Source: Arachnopeziza araneosa
Lineage: Eukaryota; Ascomycota; Leotiomycetes; Helotiales; Arachnopezizaceae
Direction: 5' to 3'
Assembly: GCA_003988855.1 (NCBI GenBank)
Contig: QYAI01000057.1
Coordinates: 1-64,000 of the forward strand
Length of the DNA: 64,000 nucleotides
Shown: one piece after another, positions 54,701 to 64,000 of the stretch
Position numbering within the stretch: the first letter of the stretch is position 1
Layout of the letters: the number at the start of each line of letters is the position of its first letter
The notes under the pieces: model-generated
What the model was told of the DNA's origin: nothing
Database searches by the model: none
What the model saw: the letters and a program-made list of their open reading frames with translations, nothing else
Translations under genes and position numbers: made by a program

Positions 54701-57162
54701 GGAGTAGGAGTCAATAAGCGACTGAAGATCGTTTCTAGATCAACAGTTTTCCGCACTCCGATCGCTGCAAGAAATTTCTCTTTCACTCCTGGGCATGACG
54801 TGACTGTTGGCAAATCATCAAAGAGTTTGACGCTAGCAAAGAATGCCTCGCCAGGCTTTCTCATTCCAGACTTCGTTGGTATCATAGCCACCGGCTGAAT
54901 AAGATTGACGACAGTGGCTTTAGAACTCTGGGATAGTGGATCCCATGCCTTTGATAAGATCTGAAGAATATGAGCTGCAAATTGAACTGATTGAGTAAGG
55001 CTCTGCTCTACAGACCGGTGCGAGTTCGTGTCGATTAAGAATCTAAGCCACGGGACAATCTCAAGGGGTTCCCATCCCAGAGCTTGTAACTCGTTTGCCG
55101 ACGAAGATCTAGTGAACCGAAAAGGGAGGGTTGTTGGTGGAATAGGAACCTCTGCTGGAATTTTGTTCACAGAAAGGTAATTTTTGATGCCTCCAAGAGC
55201 GATAATGTCTCCTGAACCCTCCTTATCGCCAGTCATGGCAACCGCAACATCCATTAAGGAGCGTATCGTCGGTCCGTCAATATCATTGTTGATAGCTTTA
55301 CGGCCAGCCCAGGTGATAAATTGTACTAGTTGGTCCTTCGTGAGAGCCTTTGCCTCCAGCTCTAGTTGCACATCCGCGACGGTGATCTCTGTGATAAGAC
55401 CGAAATCGCGAAGTTTTTGTATCAGAGTACTAGCGAGTAGAGGAGTTGGCACAACAGGTATACCTTCAACAAAACCACTCAAATCTTCCGTAGCGATGCG
55501 TACCTTAGTGGTTGGTAAAACACCACGGGTGCTGTAGATTTCGATTGAAGGTTGTTTGTATGCAGTCCAGAATGCTTCTTCAATAATCTGAGCGACCTGA
55601 GAACTTGGTGTCGACTCTTGAAATGTAAAAGTTTGTAGAGTGTGCAAAGCTTCAGGCATGAATTTTGCAATCTCGTCCTTACTGACTTTCGTTCCATGAC
55701 CTGCAAGTTCAGTAGCGCGTTTGACTTTAGCTGAAAGGTCTGCCATTTCGTCCGAGAAAGCTAATCTGGTCATGATACCAGCCACCCGAAGTAATTCTTG
55801 GTTCCAAGTTCTGACCCATCTGGCGTTCAAATCTATCGATTCTCGTTCAACAGTAGGAATAACCGAAGGAGCGGATAAGTGCATCCCGGCTCCAGTGGTT
55901 TGATGCGTAGGGAAACCGATAAAAATTCGACCACCGGGCTTCTTGCCTGGAAGAACGGAAGCAAAGATATCCACACCTTTTGCTATTGCATTTTCCGAGG
56001 AAGCAGCTGCTTCATCATATGAAGACGTCAGGATTGCCATCTTGGTCGTCTTTGGAGGTGGTTTCTTTGTAGCTCGCTCAAGCTCTGCTGCGAAAGAACT
56101 TGTCACAGATGTTTTCACAACAGCTGTAGTTGCTCGCAAGAAGACATTTGCAGTGGTAACAGCTGTTAAATCCTCAAGTACAATCTCCTGGAATGCCTTC
56201 TCATCTCTCGCGACTTTGGCCTTCAGCTGAGCATGGCTTGAGCTAACTGTAAGTCTAGAAAAGAATGATCGTAATGATGGCATATCATTTGAGCCATTTC
56301 CATAAGAATATGAATTGTCATATCCAGGCCTAGACAATGTGGAACTTACAGAAGGCTTCCAGCCAACAACATTCATGAAAGTGGCGTCCATCTGTACACT
56401 CTCTCTTTCCATGCTGTGTAATTTCATTAAACCATCCTTGGTCCTAGTTTCCACATCCTTTGCAATAGGGACTTCTACACTGGGCGCCGCCTTCTTCTGC
56501 AGGCTCACAATTCTCCAATCATCGACCCAAAGTTCAATATGTTGTAGCGCAACAAACGTCAAACTCGTTGCTAAGAATTGCCCAATGCTCAAAAGATTCG
56601 GCATTGGTGTCGTAGTATTCCTATAGTCCAGTACGAAACTAGTATTCGGGTTTCCTTGGTCAGCTGGCAGCTGTAGCCTCCTTGTAAACAGAGAGTTTCC
56701 CTTCCAATAAAATGCCATGGCTTCATTCCCTGAGCTCACAAATGGCTCTTCACAGTCTGCAAAAACGCTATAAAACCCAACACCAAACGCCCCGATCTTT
56801 GTCTCGTCTGGATTCCCCTCTGCAATTCGCTTCAGCCGACTCCAGTCATTGACCCCAAACTTCTGACCATTGTTTGTGACTAGTAATCTCCGTAAAGTAT
56901 GATTGAGTAGAACATGTTTTAATCGTTCCGAATCATTCGAAGTATTTGGGGTAGGAACTGTGGTTGAAGGGAGCGTCTCGAATTTGATCGTTACCGTCGT
57001 AGCCTGGGCATCGGCAGCGTTCTGAATGAGTTCTCGCAATGTGGTCCACTCTCCAGAGTATCTGGCGAGAACTTTGTCTATAAGTGCGCGAGTGTTGACC
57101 GTTACTGCCTCTTCGTCCTCTCCATCCTTTAGAGCCGCTGCTCGTAGCTTCGTGAAGTCCAT
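51788..57162 (-). CDS. Large GHKL-ATPase (DUF3684/sacsin-like N-domain) protein with C-terminal HELAH motif
   Basis: Start ATG 57162 (MDFTKLRAAAL). Exon 1 57162-51986, exon 2 51926-51788, 1,771 residues. The N-terminus is a HSP90/sacsin-type ATP-binding fold: TLRELIQNAADAQA (E and N of the N-box), DETKIGAFGVGFYSVF (G box) and SFVLDYR. The long middle part is DUF3684-like and unassigned. About residues 1470-1510 are a charged coiled coil (EEERRKQLETEQRQIREQEE), then a disordered linker. The C-terminus carries IVIAHELAHNVVKPHSAEHS at about residue 1705, an HExxH motif with a further His, as in zinc metallopeptidases. The last exon, ESLVANYFPKMMAKC, was recovered from an acceptor at 51927; without it the frame would end in unrelated PYPNSFPMNQN. 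The 59-bp intron has a CTAAC branch site. Function unknown; chaperone-like ATPase activity is a fair inference. Confidence 0.85.
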
Positions 57163-57748
57163 ATTGTGTCGCAAGGTGGTACAGGACCTCTATCCTCGAG
57201 CGAAAGTATGAAGTGTGAAATTTTTGGTTATTGTTGCATAGTAGAAGGGGGCAAGATGCTAGAAGAGCAATGTCATGATGTGTCTTGAGTGGCGGGTTCT
57301 AAGGAGCCATAGGTGTATTTAAATCTCGAGGCTGAAAGGAAGGCTACGACGTAAGACGCAGCTAGTCACGGTGGCGTCGAGAGTCTCCGCGAATAATTAT
57401 CGAGAAGGGAACATAATGAATGTCTAGAACGATGTCTAAAGAATCAAATAGAATAATTAGATCTGGAGGCAGCAGAAATGCCGCGTAACATTTGTATGTT
57501 GTTTATCTCCAGTTTCGGAGTTAGTGATGCATGACGAAACGATGTGACGTTTGAGATGCCTCTGAATGTACTAACAACAATAATTCGTTCGGTTTTTATA
57601 TACCAAATCGGTTATCTTGTTTTTATTGATATGCTAGTATTTCGTGTGACTCGGTGCGCCCACATCCCTACAATCATTCGCGTTGGGAATTTTGCAACCA
57701 AACTGTTCCCTCCATAACGCCGTCGCTAAATTTACATTCATAATACAT
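57163..57748. other. Intergenic region
   Basis: About 590 bp upstream of the large ATPase gene and downstream of the MMTAG2-like gene. No supported frame or repeat. Confidence 0.4.
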
Positions 57749-58570
57749 TTATCGTCTTCTGTCATTAACCCAGTCTCTTCTCCCACGATGATCACGGAAT
57801 CTAGGAGATGAACTCCTACCGCCGGCTTGGCCCTCTTCTCGACGGTTTTCACGCGCTTCTTTCCCTCTGTACCTATCCGGGCTTCTGCTTCGATGTCTGC
57901 GGCGTTCACGGTCCACGCTTCGGCTTCGAGGTCGCCTGGATTCCCAATCATCATCTCTATGACGGTATCGACGCCTATCACCACTCCTTGATCCGTGTCT
58001 CCTTCTTTCTGGACTCCGTGACCGATGCCGATGCCTATGCTTCCTCTCTCGACTTCGTGCTCTGCCCTCCCTCGTTGAGTCTCTTCTTACTAGACCACCC
58101 CTTTCGGGTGCTTCTAGATCTTGTTCTCCACCTGAAGCACCGTCTATCTTTCCAACGAATTCCCCGAAGCCTTTTGCACCATCCACTTCCTTGTCTTCTC
58201 CAACTCCCGCTTCCTTGACAGCTCTATTGACTTCACCAACACTGATTGCATTGGAACCTGTGAGATTTCTTTCCTTCACCGGCAATCCTAGTGCTCGGGC
58301 AAGTGCGTCTTCTTCGGCTTCCTTGATCCTTCTAATCTCCTCCTTTCGCTCCCTGGCGGCTTTCTCTTCCGCCGTCTCGCCATCAACTGCATCGTTGTCA
58401 TCCGTCTTGGCGTACCAGCCCAGATCCTTTCCTTTTTGCCATCGACCGACAGGTGCCATGATAGAATGGCCCATATAATTCTCTCGATGTTGAGATGTTC
58501 GGACATCGTCCCAGGAAAAATTAACGCCACCACGCGACCCCTCTTTACGGATAGAGGAGAGAAGGTCCAT
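57749..58570 (-). CDS. MMTAG2-like (kinase phosphorylation domain) nuclear protein
   Basis: 273 residues in one exon, ATG 58570 (MDLLSSIRKEGSRGG); a longer frame upstream begins only at TTG. The N-terminal 60 residues, GGVNFSWDDVRTSQHRENYM, then GHSIMAPVGRWQKGKDLGWY, match the conserved block of multiple myeloma tumour-associated protein 2 and its fungal relatives. A Glu/Arg/Lys helix follows (EEKAARERKEEIRRIKEAEE), then a long RS/RD/RH-rich tail (RSRSPERRRHGSR). RS-type tails are found in splicing-related nuclear proteins. It is divergent from MED6 and shares a 361 bp upstream region with it. Confidence 0.9.
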   Translation of the reverse strand: MDLLSSIRKEGSRGGVNFSWDDVRTSQHRENYMGHSIMAPVGRWQKGKDLGWYAKTDDNDAVDGETAEEKAARERKEEIRRIKEAEEDALARALGLPVKERNLTGSNAISVGEVNRAVKEAGVGEDKEVDGAKGFGEFVGKIDGASGGEQDLEAPERGGLVRRDSTREGRARSRERKHRHRHRSRSPERRRHGSRSGDRRRYRHRDDDWESRRPRSRSVDRERRRHRSRSPDRYRGKEARENRREEGQAGGRSSSPRFRDHRGRRDWVNDRRR

Positions 58571-58931
58571 GGTTGCGAGAGGAGGAAAGTTGGGTTGTTG
58601 AAGATGATTCAAAATGTAGATCCGTGATCAATGCTCCAACATAAGTAAAGTCAAGGTAGTGGTGTAATTGTTGACAGATGTTGTTTGGCCACCTGCCTGC
58701 CTGTGTAATGTTTTAGTTAAAATGCAAGAGCTCACAAGCCTACTTGCGGCCGCCGGATCATTGTTTCCCGATGCCGAAAGCTTAAGTTCAAACATTCAGC
58801 CTCGTCCAGCCAACCTCCTCGGATATCGTTGCCTGACCTTAACATTCTATAAAGGTGCACTCATGGGTTGAAGCGGATTGATCTTGTTAATGACTATTAT
58901 TCCTCTCCATACCATCCCTCAAGAAACCACA
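58571..58931. promoter_or_regulatory. Bidirectional promoter of the MMTAG2-like and MED6 genes
   Basis: 361 bp between two divergent, probably constitutive genes. A TATA-like TTCTATAAAGGTG is at about 58844-58857 on the MED6 side. Other motifs cannot be assigned. Confidence 0.45.
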
Positions 58932-59958
58932 ATGGCGTCTCAAGAACCACCTCTGGACGAAATCCGCTGGTCCTCACCTCAACATGCCGCTGAAATGCAA
59001 GGAATTCATAGCAACAGCATCCTCTTCTACTTCGCTCAATCCCCCTTCTACGACCGTACGTCTAACAATGCTATTCTCCTCTCTCAAGCCATGTATAACC
59101 CGAATATGCTTCCCATTGTACAGACCCGAGAAGCATTCGAGGCCCGGTTAAAGACAATGTCCGGGCTAGAGTTCATAGTAGCTCAAGAACCTGCTGAGAT
59201 GGCACCTGGCACTGGGACTGGAGTCTGGGTGATAAGAAAACAGACAAGGAGAAAGAGAGTCGGAGATGAGGACGAAGTCGTTGTGCACTCCAGCTATTTT
59301 GTAGTGGGGGAGAATATATACATGGCACCAAGTGTGGGCGATGTCCTTGGAAGTAGGATGGTATGTTGATCTATTTCAAACCTCGGACTATTATTTACGG
59401 AAAATATAGTTGACAGTCATTTCTTCCCTCCAAAAATTCGTCTCTTCCGCTGCAGCGCTCCCAGACTTCTCCCCAGCCCTTGGGCACACCTACATGCCTC
59501 CCACCGCTACAAAACCCAAATCCGATTCTCAACTCTCCACACAAGCCAGTAAAGAAAACACGCCATTACCTGATAGCATCAAAGCAACTAGTAGTTCTAA
59601 GAATGCTAATGCGAATACGTCTGCTCTCCTTGACCAGCGCCTCCTCGAAGAATCCCTCAATATCTTCCTCAAATATGGAGATGAATATATGGACGAAAAT
59701 CCCATAACTGGTGCACCAGGGGAATTTCATCTATCTTCAAGTGGAAGAAAAGATGTTACTAGATTAATGGCCCCAACAGCTGGAGCAGCTAAGGGACCAT
59801 TACAGCCGCCTGCGAAGCCGCCCCCTCTAACGACAGCCATCCCTCCAGAGACAGGAAAGAAAGGAGAAAAGAGCCCCAGGACACCCATGAGCGGGAAACC
59901 GAAACGAAGAAAGAGCAAGGCGAACGTTAGCGTTTCGGGAGTGAGCGGTGGTTCTTAA
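58932..59958 (+). CDS. MED6: Mediator complex subunit 6
   Basis: Two exons, 58932-59360 and 59410-59958 (49 bp intron), 325 residues. The N-terminal block has PLDEIRWSSPQHAAEM, NSILFYFAQSPFYDRTSNNA, LLSQAMYNPN and GLEFIVAQEP, the core of MED6. After TGVWVIRKQTRRKR comes SSYFVVGENIYMAPSVGDVL, also diagnostic. The second exon carries the helix ISSLQKFVSSAAAL and later LDQRLLEESLNIFLKYGDEY, then a Pro/Lys-rich tail ending in a basic RRKSKANVS. MED6 sits in the head module of Mediator, at the junction with the middle module, and links activators to RNA polymerase II. Complete and of normal length for filamentous fungi. Confidence 0.95.
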
Positions 59959-60509
59959 CACTTGGCATAAGGAAAAGATCACCTGATTGCATGCTTGGAG
60001 TTATGGAATAGGTTGGAGTCGTATACCCTTTATTGCATTTAACGGATAGATATCCTCTTGTAAAGTATCAGAGTCCGTCAATCCATTTCACATACTCCCA
60101 TTCATTTCGATTCTCTGCACAAGTCTCAGGATACTCCAAGTCAATTGAGCGGATCTTGAAATACTGCTCAGCCCATCAGAATTTGGTTTGGTTTGGTTTA
60201 CTTAAGAGGCCAGATTCAATATTCTAGAACGATCTCCAAGTTTATTTCACCTTGCCAATATCCTAGATATTATAGAACGTTGAAACCATTCCGGGAGCGA
60301 AAGTGAACAGTGTCGGAACTACCCTTTCATTTCTCACCCCTACAAAGTGTCACCACATACTAGTGCGAAATGTCACTAACAAATTCAGCTATTTCAAGAC
60401 TTCACAAGTGTTCTGAAATATCAAGCACAGCGGCAAAATCACTCGAGGCATATCAACCATGAAGAAGTCTGAATTGAGTGGAATTATTAGATTCATCATG
60501 TTGTATGTA
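59959..60509. other. Intergenic spacer, converging 3' ends
   Basis: About 550 bp between MED6 (+) and the helicase (-) stop. AT-rich, short frames only. Confidence 0.4.
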
Positions 60510-63500
60510 TTATTCCACAATCCACCCCCGTCCAGGGACTCTCTTCTGCGTAACCTTTCTCGCCGGTAGTGGCCATCCAATCCCACCCATCCCCTCGGCT
60601 CTGAGATACGGTATAACCCAACACTCCCTGGCATTGCCATTGCCCTCTTCCTTTACCTTAGGCATCACCTCCTTAATCGGCTTTCCGTAATGAATAAGAG
60701 GAGTTCCTTTAGCTAAAGCAGCTAATTGGCCACCAGTGATATCAGTTAAAGCATGCATTCTTGTCCTTGGCACTTTTTCTGGGGTTGCAGGGTTGAGGGG
60801 TGCACGCTGGAGGTAGGAGTAGACGATATATTCTGGACATTCTTGCGGGCTAAGGTGTGCTAGTGGGGACGAGGGGTGGATATATACCGATTTCTCGTCA
60901 TCATCGTGTTTGATGTGAGATGGAAAGAGGGTTAGATACGAGACCTCAATGGCTCGAGTAGGCTTGCGCCGGACTTCTGGCGGGTTGGGCGATAGATCTG
61001 CACGGATGGCGATGTGATCAATGAAACCTGCCGCTACCATCTGCTTTAATGCCTTGACTTGCTTTGCTGAAGGCGAATCCAATTTTTCCTGGCAGCGAAG
61101 AGCTGCAAAAGCGGCGATGTTGGTTTTCAAGAGGTCGGTTATTTGTCGGCGAAGTTGTAATATTTCTTTCAGAGTCTTGTATCGAACAAAATGAGTTTGA
61201 CACCAGGTCTCGGTAGGCTCATGCGCAAATTCTCCGACCACTTGAAGAAGCTTGATAGCGTCAGATTTATCATCCAAGAAGCAAAAGTCTTTTTGAACTT
61301 TATTAAATTTCCGTCTTATATTCATCCGAACGTCTTCTTGTATCCGTTCTTCATTGGTAAGATAGCTCTCTTCATCGCGAGGCGTCGCTGCTGGAATAGC
61401 TTGGTTCTCGGGGATGAAGACATCAGGTGCTGAAAGTCCAGCAACGAGAGCAATGGTATAAGGTAAGCAATCATGAAGATGGCCCACTAGTAATATCCGT
61501 GCGAACCGTGGCGATAGTGGGAATATGGACATGGTTGAGCCTGTCTGTGTAATCTGGCCAGACGGCGTTATTGCAGACAGGTAAGTAAGAAGTTTTTCGG
61601 AGCTCGCGAGCATCTGTCGATCCGGAGGCGTTGGAAATGGGAAATTTACAATATGTTGAAGATTCATGGCTTTCAATTGAAGCACTACTCCCTCAATCGG
61701 CATTCGCAGTATTTCGGGTTCCGCAAATTCCTCAAAGTCTCGCTCGTAAACAGCTGACGAATATAAGCGATAACAATGGCCAGGACCAGTTCGACCTGCA
61801 CGACCTGCTCTCTGGCTAGCACTAGCTTTGCTAATCCATCCAACCTCGAAACTTTGGACTCCTGTAGTCTTGTCGTATCTCCGTTCTTTTGATCGACCAC
61901 AATCAAAAACATATCGAATTCCGGGAATTGTCAAACTTGTTTCTGCAACGTTGGTGGCCAATATCACCAGACGAGAGCTATCAGGTGGAGGAGCAAAAAC
62001 TCTCAGCTGCTCTCTCGTAGGCAACAATGAGTATAATGGTAATATGTGCATCTTCGTTGGTCCAGTGTCTGCTTCCTCCCCAATATTGAAATCTTCATCA
62101 TCAAGATTCACATCAAGGTCATCTTCATCATCATAATCGTCGTTATGGTCATCAGTCGTTTCTCCAAAGTCAATGTCTTCCGTCTCTATCGGAGCGTCTC
62201 TCCCTGATATTCTCACTTGAGGCCCAGAAGTAACCTGCCCGGTGTGGAATGCTTCTTTGAGTCGTTTGCTCAGCTGACTGATTTCATTCTGTCCTGTCAA
62301 GAAAATGAGAAATCCACCAGGAGGCAACTTTTTGTGACCTCTGCTTATTTTTCGAAATGCTTCTTCAACATAATCGTGATGTGTCTTTCGAGCGAAATGA
62401 GTCGTCACTGGATACTGTCGACCTTCGGCTTGAAGTACAGGGGGCGGGCTGGAAAACAGAATACGGTTTTGTGTGAAATCCGTCACCCTTAGAGTTGCTG
62501 ACATGATAATAAGTTTGAGAGGTTTAGTGGACGGATTCTCAGCTGCCATTTCTTCACGGAGCTTGACAACTCTACTCAACATCCCGATCAGGATATCCGT
62601 ATTAACACTCCTTTCGTGGGCTTCATCTATAATAATAGCTGAGTATTTTCGAAGGGCGATGTCTTGCGCTACTTCACGAAGTAACACACCATCCGTCATG
62701 AATTTGATTGCGGTATCAGCACTGACGGTGCCTTCAAATCGAATTTGGTAAGCCACTTTCTTTGCATGATTACCCAACTCATCGCCAACACGCTTTGCCA
62801 TACTAACAGCTGCCACTCGACGAGGCTGGGTAACACCAATCATTCCAGGAGTTGGAGACTCCGGTGTGCCATAACCAGCTTCAAATAGAAATTGAGGAAC
62901 TTGTGTCGTTTTCCCAGATCCGGTAGCACCATGTACAACAACGAGATTATTATTATGAATTGCTTCCATAATTTTCTGTTCTTCTGCTACCACTGGGAGG
63001 TTTAAACGAGCTTCCTGTATATCTGGTGGTCGTGTGACTGTGATACTATATGCTTTTCTCTTTGTATTGGACGTCGGTTGCAGTTCTAGGGGTAGGGGAT
63101 CTTGTTCTGGTGCTCTGGGTATAAACCCAGCTATTTTTGGGGTTTCGGTAGCATTTGCTGTGTTGGTAGATGGCTGATAACCTAAAGCTTCATTTAACTG
63201 TTGAGTTGCCCACATCTTAAATGCCGAAGACCTTTGCTTTTGAGGTGTCTCGCCTTCATCTGTGTTCTCATCGGACGAGTCTTCAGTGTCATCCTCATCT
63301 TCCAAACTAGCCTCAGAGTTGGATTCTTCCTGATTCTCCCCGTCTGAGGCATCGGAAATATCATCATATCCTTGCAATCCTTCCAGAGAATCTTTTTCAT
63401 CAGAGCCAGAACTAAAACCTTCCCATTCCAGTTCATCGGCAACCTTGAGAAGCTCGGGTTGAAGTTGGATCCTTGATTTCACGCCGCCTCTCCGTTTCCG

Positions 63501-64000
63501 TTTCTTTAGCACTGGCCTGCCTTTGTCGTCAACTTCCAGTGGCCTCTTAAGGCCCGCTCCAACAGCTACAACTGGGTTTTGTACTGCCACGACCGCAGCC
63601 GTGGCTTGAAGGCCTCGTGGTTCGACTTCACTGCCGTCTTCTGAAATGTCGTCTCCAAACTCTCTCACAACCCTTTTCTCAAACAAGATATCTTCATTAT
63701 CCCCATAGATGTCGATCCCAGCTTTTCTATCTTTTAGAGCTCGGCTCAACCTCTCTCTCTTCGTCTCTCTTCCCTGGCCCAATTTTTTGCTGCTCTGGTA
63801 GAGACTTGTATCGGATTTTGTATGTGTAAGCTTCGAAATCAATTCCCGATTCTCATCCTTCTTCAACTTGTTCTCGATATATTTTTCCAGTCTCTTTGCC
63901 TTCCTACCACTAACTCTCGTCCCTTGACTAAGGCTGAGCAGCTCCTCTTTAATCTGTCGCTTCTTCTCCTCGCGCTCCGCCTGCGCAGCGGGGAGGAGTT
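60510..64000 (-). CDS. ECM16: DEAH-box RNA helicase Ecm16/Dhr1 (DHX37), 5' end outside window
   Basis: One continuous frame from the right edge to the stop at 60510, about 1,163 residues, with the start beyond 64000 (the longest internal Met-like start is TTG). The N-terminal part has RVSGRKAKRLEKYIENKLKK, a match for the conserved basic block of Ecm16/DHX37. An Asp/Glu/Ser tract follows. The helicase core has all motifs: GATGSGKTTQVPQF (Walker A), QPRRVAA, IIDEAHERS (DEAH), IIMSATLRV, an acidic insert (DDYDDEDDLDVNL), ATNVAETSLTIPGI, and QRAGRAGRTGPG. HA2 and OB folds follow, and the end reads WPLPARKVTQKRVPGRGW. In yeast this nucleolar helicase unwinds U3 snoRNA from pre-18S rRNA during small-subunit assembly. 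Gene-symbol transfer relies on the N- and C-terminal blocks in addition to the core. Confidence 0.93.
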   Translation of the reverse strand, partial: LLPAAQAEREEKKRQIKEELLSLSQGTRVSGRKAKRLEKYIENKLKKDENRELISKLTHTKSDTSLYQSSKKLGQGRETKRERLSRALKDRKAGIDIYGDNEDILFEKRVVREFGDDISEDGSEVEPRGLQATAAVVAVQNPVVAVGAGLKRPLEVDDKGRPVLKKRKRRGGVKSRIQLQPELLKVADELEWEGFSSGSDEKDSLEGLQGYDDISDASDGENQEESNSEASLEDEDDTEDSSDENTDEGETPQKQRSSAFKMWATQQLNEALGYQPSTNTANATETPKIAGFIPRAPEQDPLPLELQPTSNTKRKAYSITVTRPPDIQEARLNLPVVAEEQKIMEAIHNNNLVVVHGATGSGKTTQVPQFLFEAGYGTPESPTPGMIGVTQPRRVAAVSMAKRVGDELGNHAKKVAYQIRFEGTVSADTAIKFMTDGVLLREVAQDIALRKYSAIIIDEAHERSVNTDILIGMLSRVVKLREEMAAENPSTKPLKLIIMSATLRVTDFTQNRILFSSPPPVLQAEGRQYPVTTHFARKTHHDYVEEAFRKISRGHKKLPPGGFLIFLTGQNEISQLSKRLKEAFHTGQVTSGPQVRISGRDAPIETEDIDFGETTDDHNDDYDDEDDLDVNLDDEDFNIGEEADTGPTKMHILPLYSLLPTREQLRVFAPPPDSSRLVILATNVAETSLTIPGIRYVFDCGRSKERRYDKTTGVQSFEVGWISKASASQRAGRAGRTGPGHCYRLYSSAVYERDFEEFAEPEILRMPIEGVVLQLKAMNLQHIVNFPFPTPPDRQMLASSEKLLTYLSAITPSGQITQTGSTMSIFPLSPRFARILLVGHLHDCLPYTIALVAGLSAPDVFIPENQAIPAATPRDEESYLTNEERIQEDVRMNIRRKFNKVQKDFCFLDDKSDAIKLLQVVGEFAHEPTETWCQTHFVRYKTLKEILQLRRQITDLLKTNIAAFAALRCQEKLDSPSAKQVKALKQMVAAGFIDHIAIRADLSPNPPEVRRKPTRAIEVSYLTLFPSHIKHDDDEKSVYIHPSSPLAHLSPQECPEYIVYSYLQRAPLNPATPEKVPRTRMHALTDITGGQLAALAKGTPLIHYGKPIKEVMPKVKEEGNGNARECWVIPYLRAEGMGGIGWPLPARKVTQKRVPGRGWIVE

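Overview
The window is nuclear DNA of a filamentous ascomycete. The genes are broken by short (about 50-75 bp) GT-AG introns, many with a CTAAC/CTGAY-like branch site. Families restricted to or typical of such fungi are present: HET domain, UstYa/DUF3328, Pth11-like GPCR, DUF3684 and GPI-anchored Ser/Pro-rich wall proteins. The mix suggests Leotiomycetes, but that placement is inference. No prokaryotic features, tRNA, rRNA or CRISPR array were found. Several genes carry small exons or non-ATG frame openings, so gene ends below were placed by hand from splice signals and conserved motifs.

Left part (0-18 kb), accessory and biosynthetic. A HET-domain gene runs in from the left edge, followed by a small secreted protein. 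Next comes a group that looks like a ribosomally synthesised peptide (dikaritin-type RiPP) cluster. It holds two divergent UstYa-family oxidase genes (4782-5548 and 8736-9576), a Pth11-like GPCR between them, and a 52-residue secreted mini-protein ending in a dibasic RR (10613-10840) that is a good precursor candidate. An O-methyltransferase follows (11456-13024), then a broken AusD-like methyltransferase (14847-15570) and a 2-oxoglutarate/Fe(II) dioxygenase (16254-17573). This candidate system is the most interesting object in the window.

Middle (13-24 kb), gene graveyard and small secreted proteins. There are remnants of a HET gene, an unidentified gene, a protein kinase and a TPR protein, all with stops or frameshifts. 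An intact multi-exon secreted beta-trefoil-like (I66 inhibitor-like) protein lies at 22954-23794.

25-40 kb, metabolism. This part holds a conserved Cys/His-rich protein, a TauD-type dioxygenase, a secreted GH20 hexosaminidase, a P450, a CCCH RNA-binding-like protein and a FucP-like MFS transporter. Hexosaminidase and transporter could cooperate in chitin or amino-sugar use.

40-64 kb, mostly housekeeping and cell surface. Genes here are a CCCH plus RBR ubiquitin ligase (apparent paralogue of the CCCH gene at 34 kb), a GPI-anchored wall protein with about 30 NGQPQ units, and a membrane-anchored pepsin-like protein lacking the first catalytic Asp. Then come a very large GHKL-ATPase (DUF3684) protein ending in a HELAH motif, an MMTAG2-like protein divergent from MED6, and the DEAH helicase Ecm16/Dhr1 (DHX37), which runs off the right edge.
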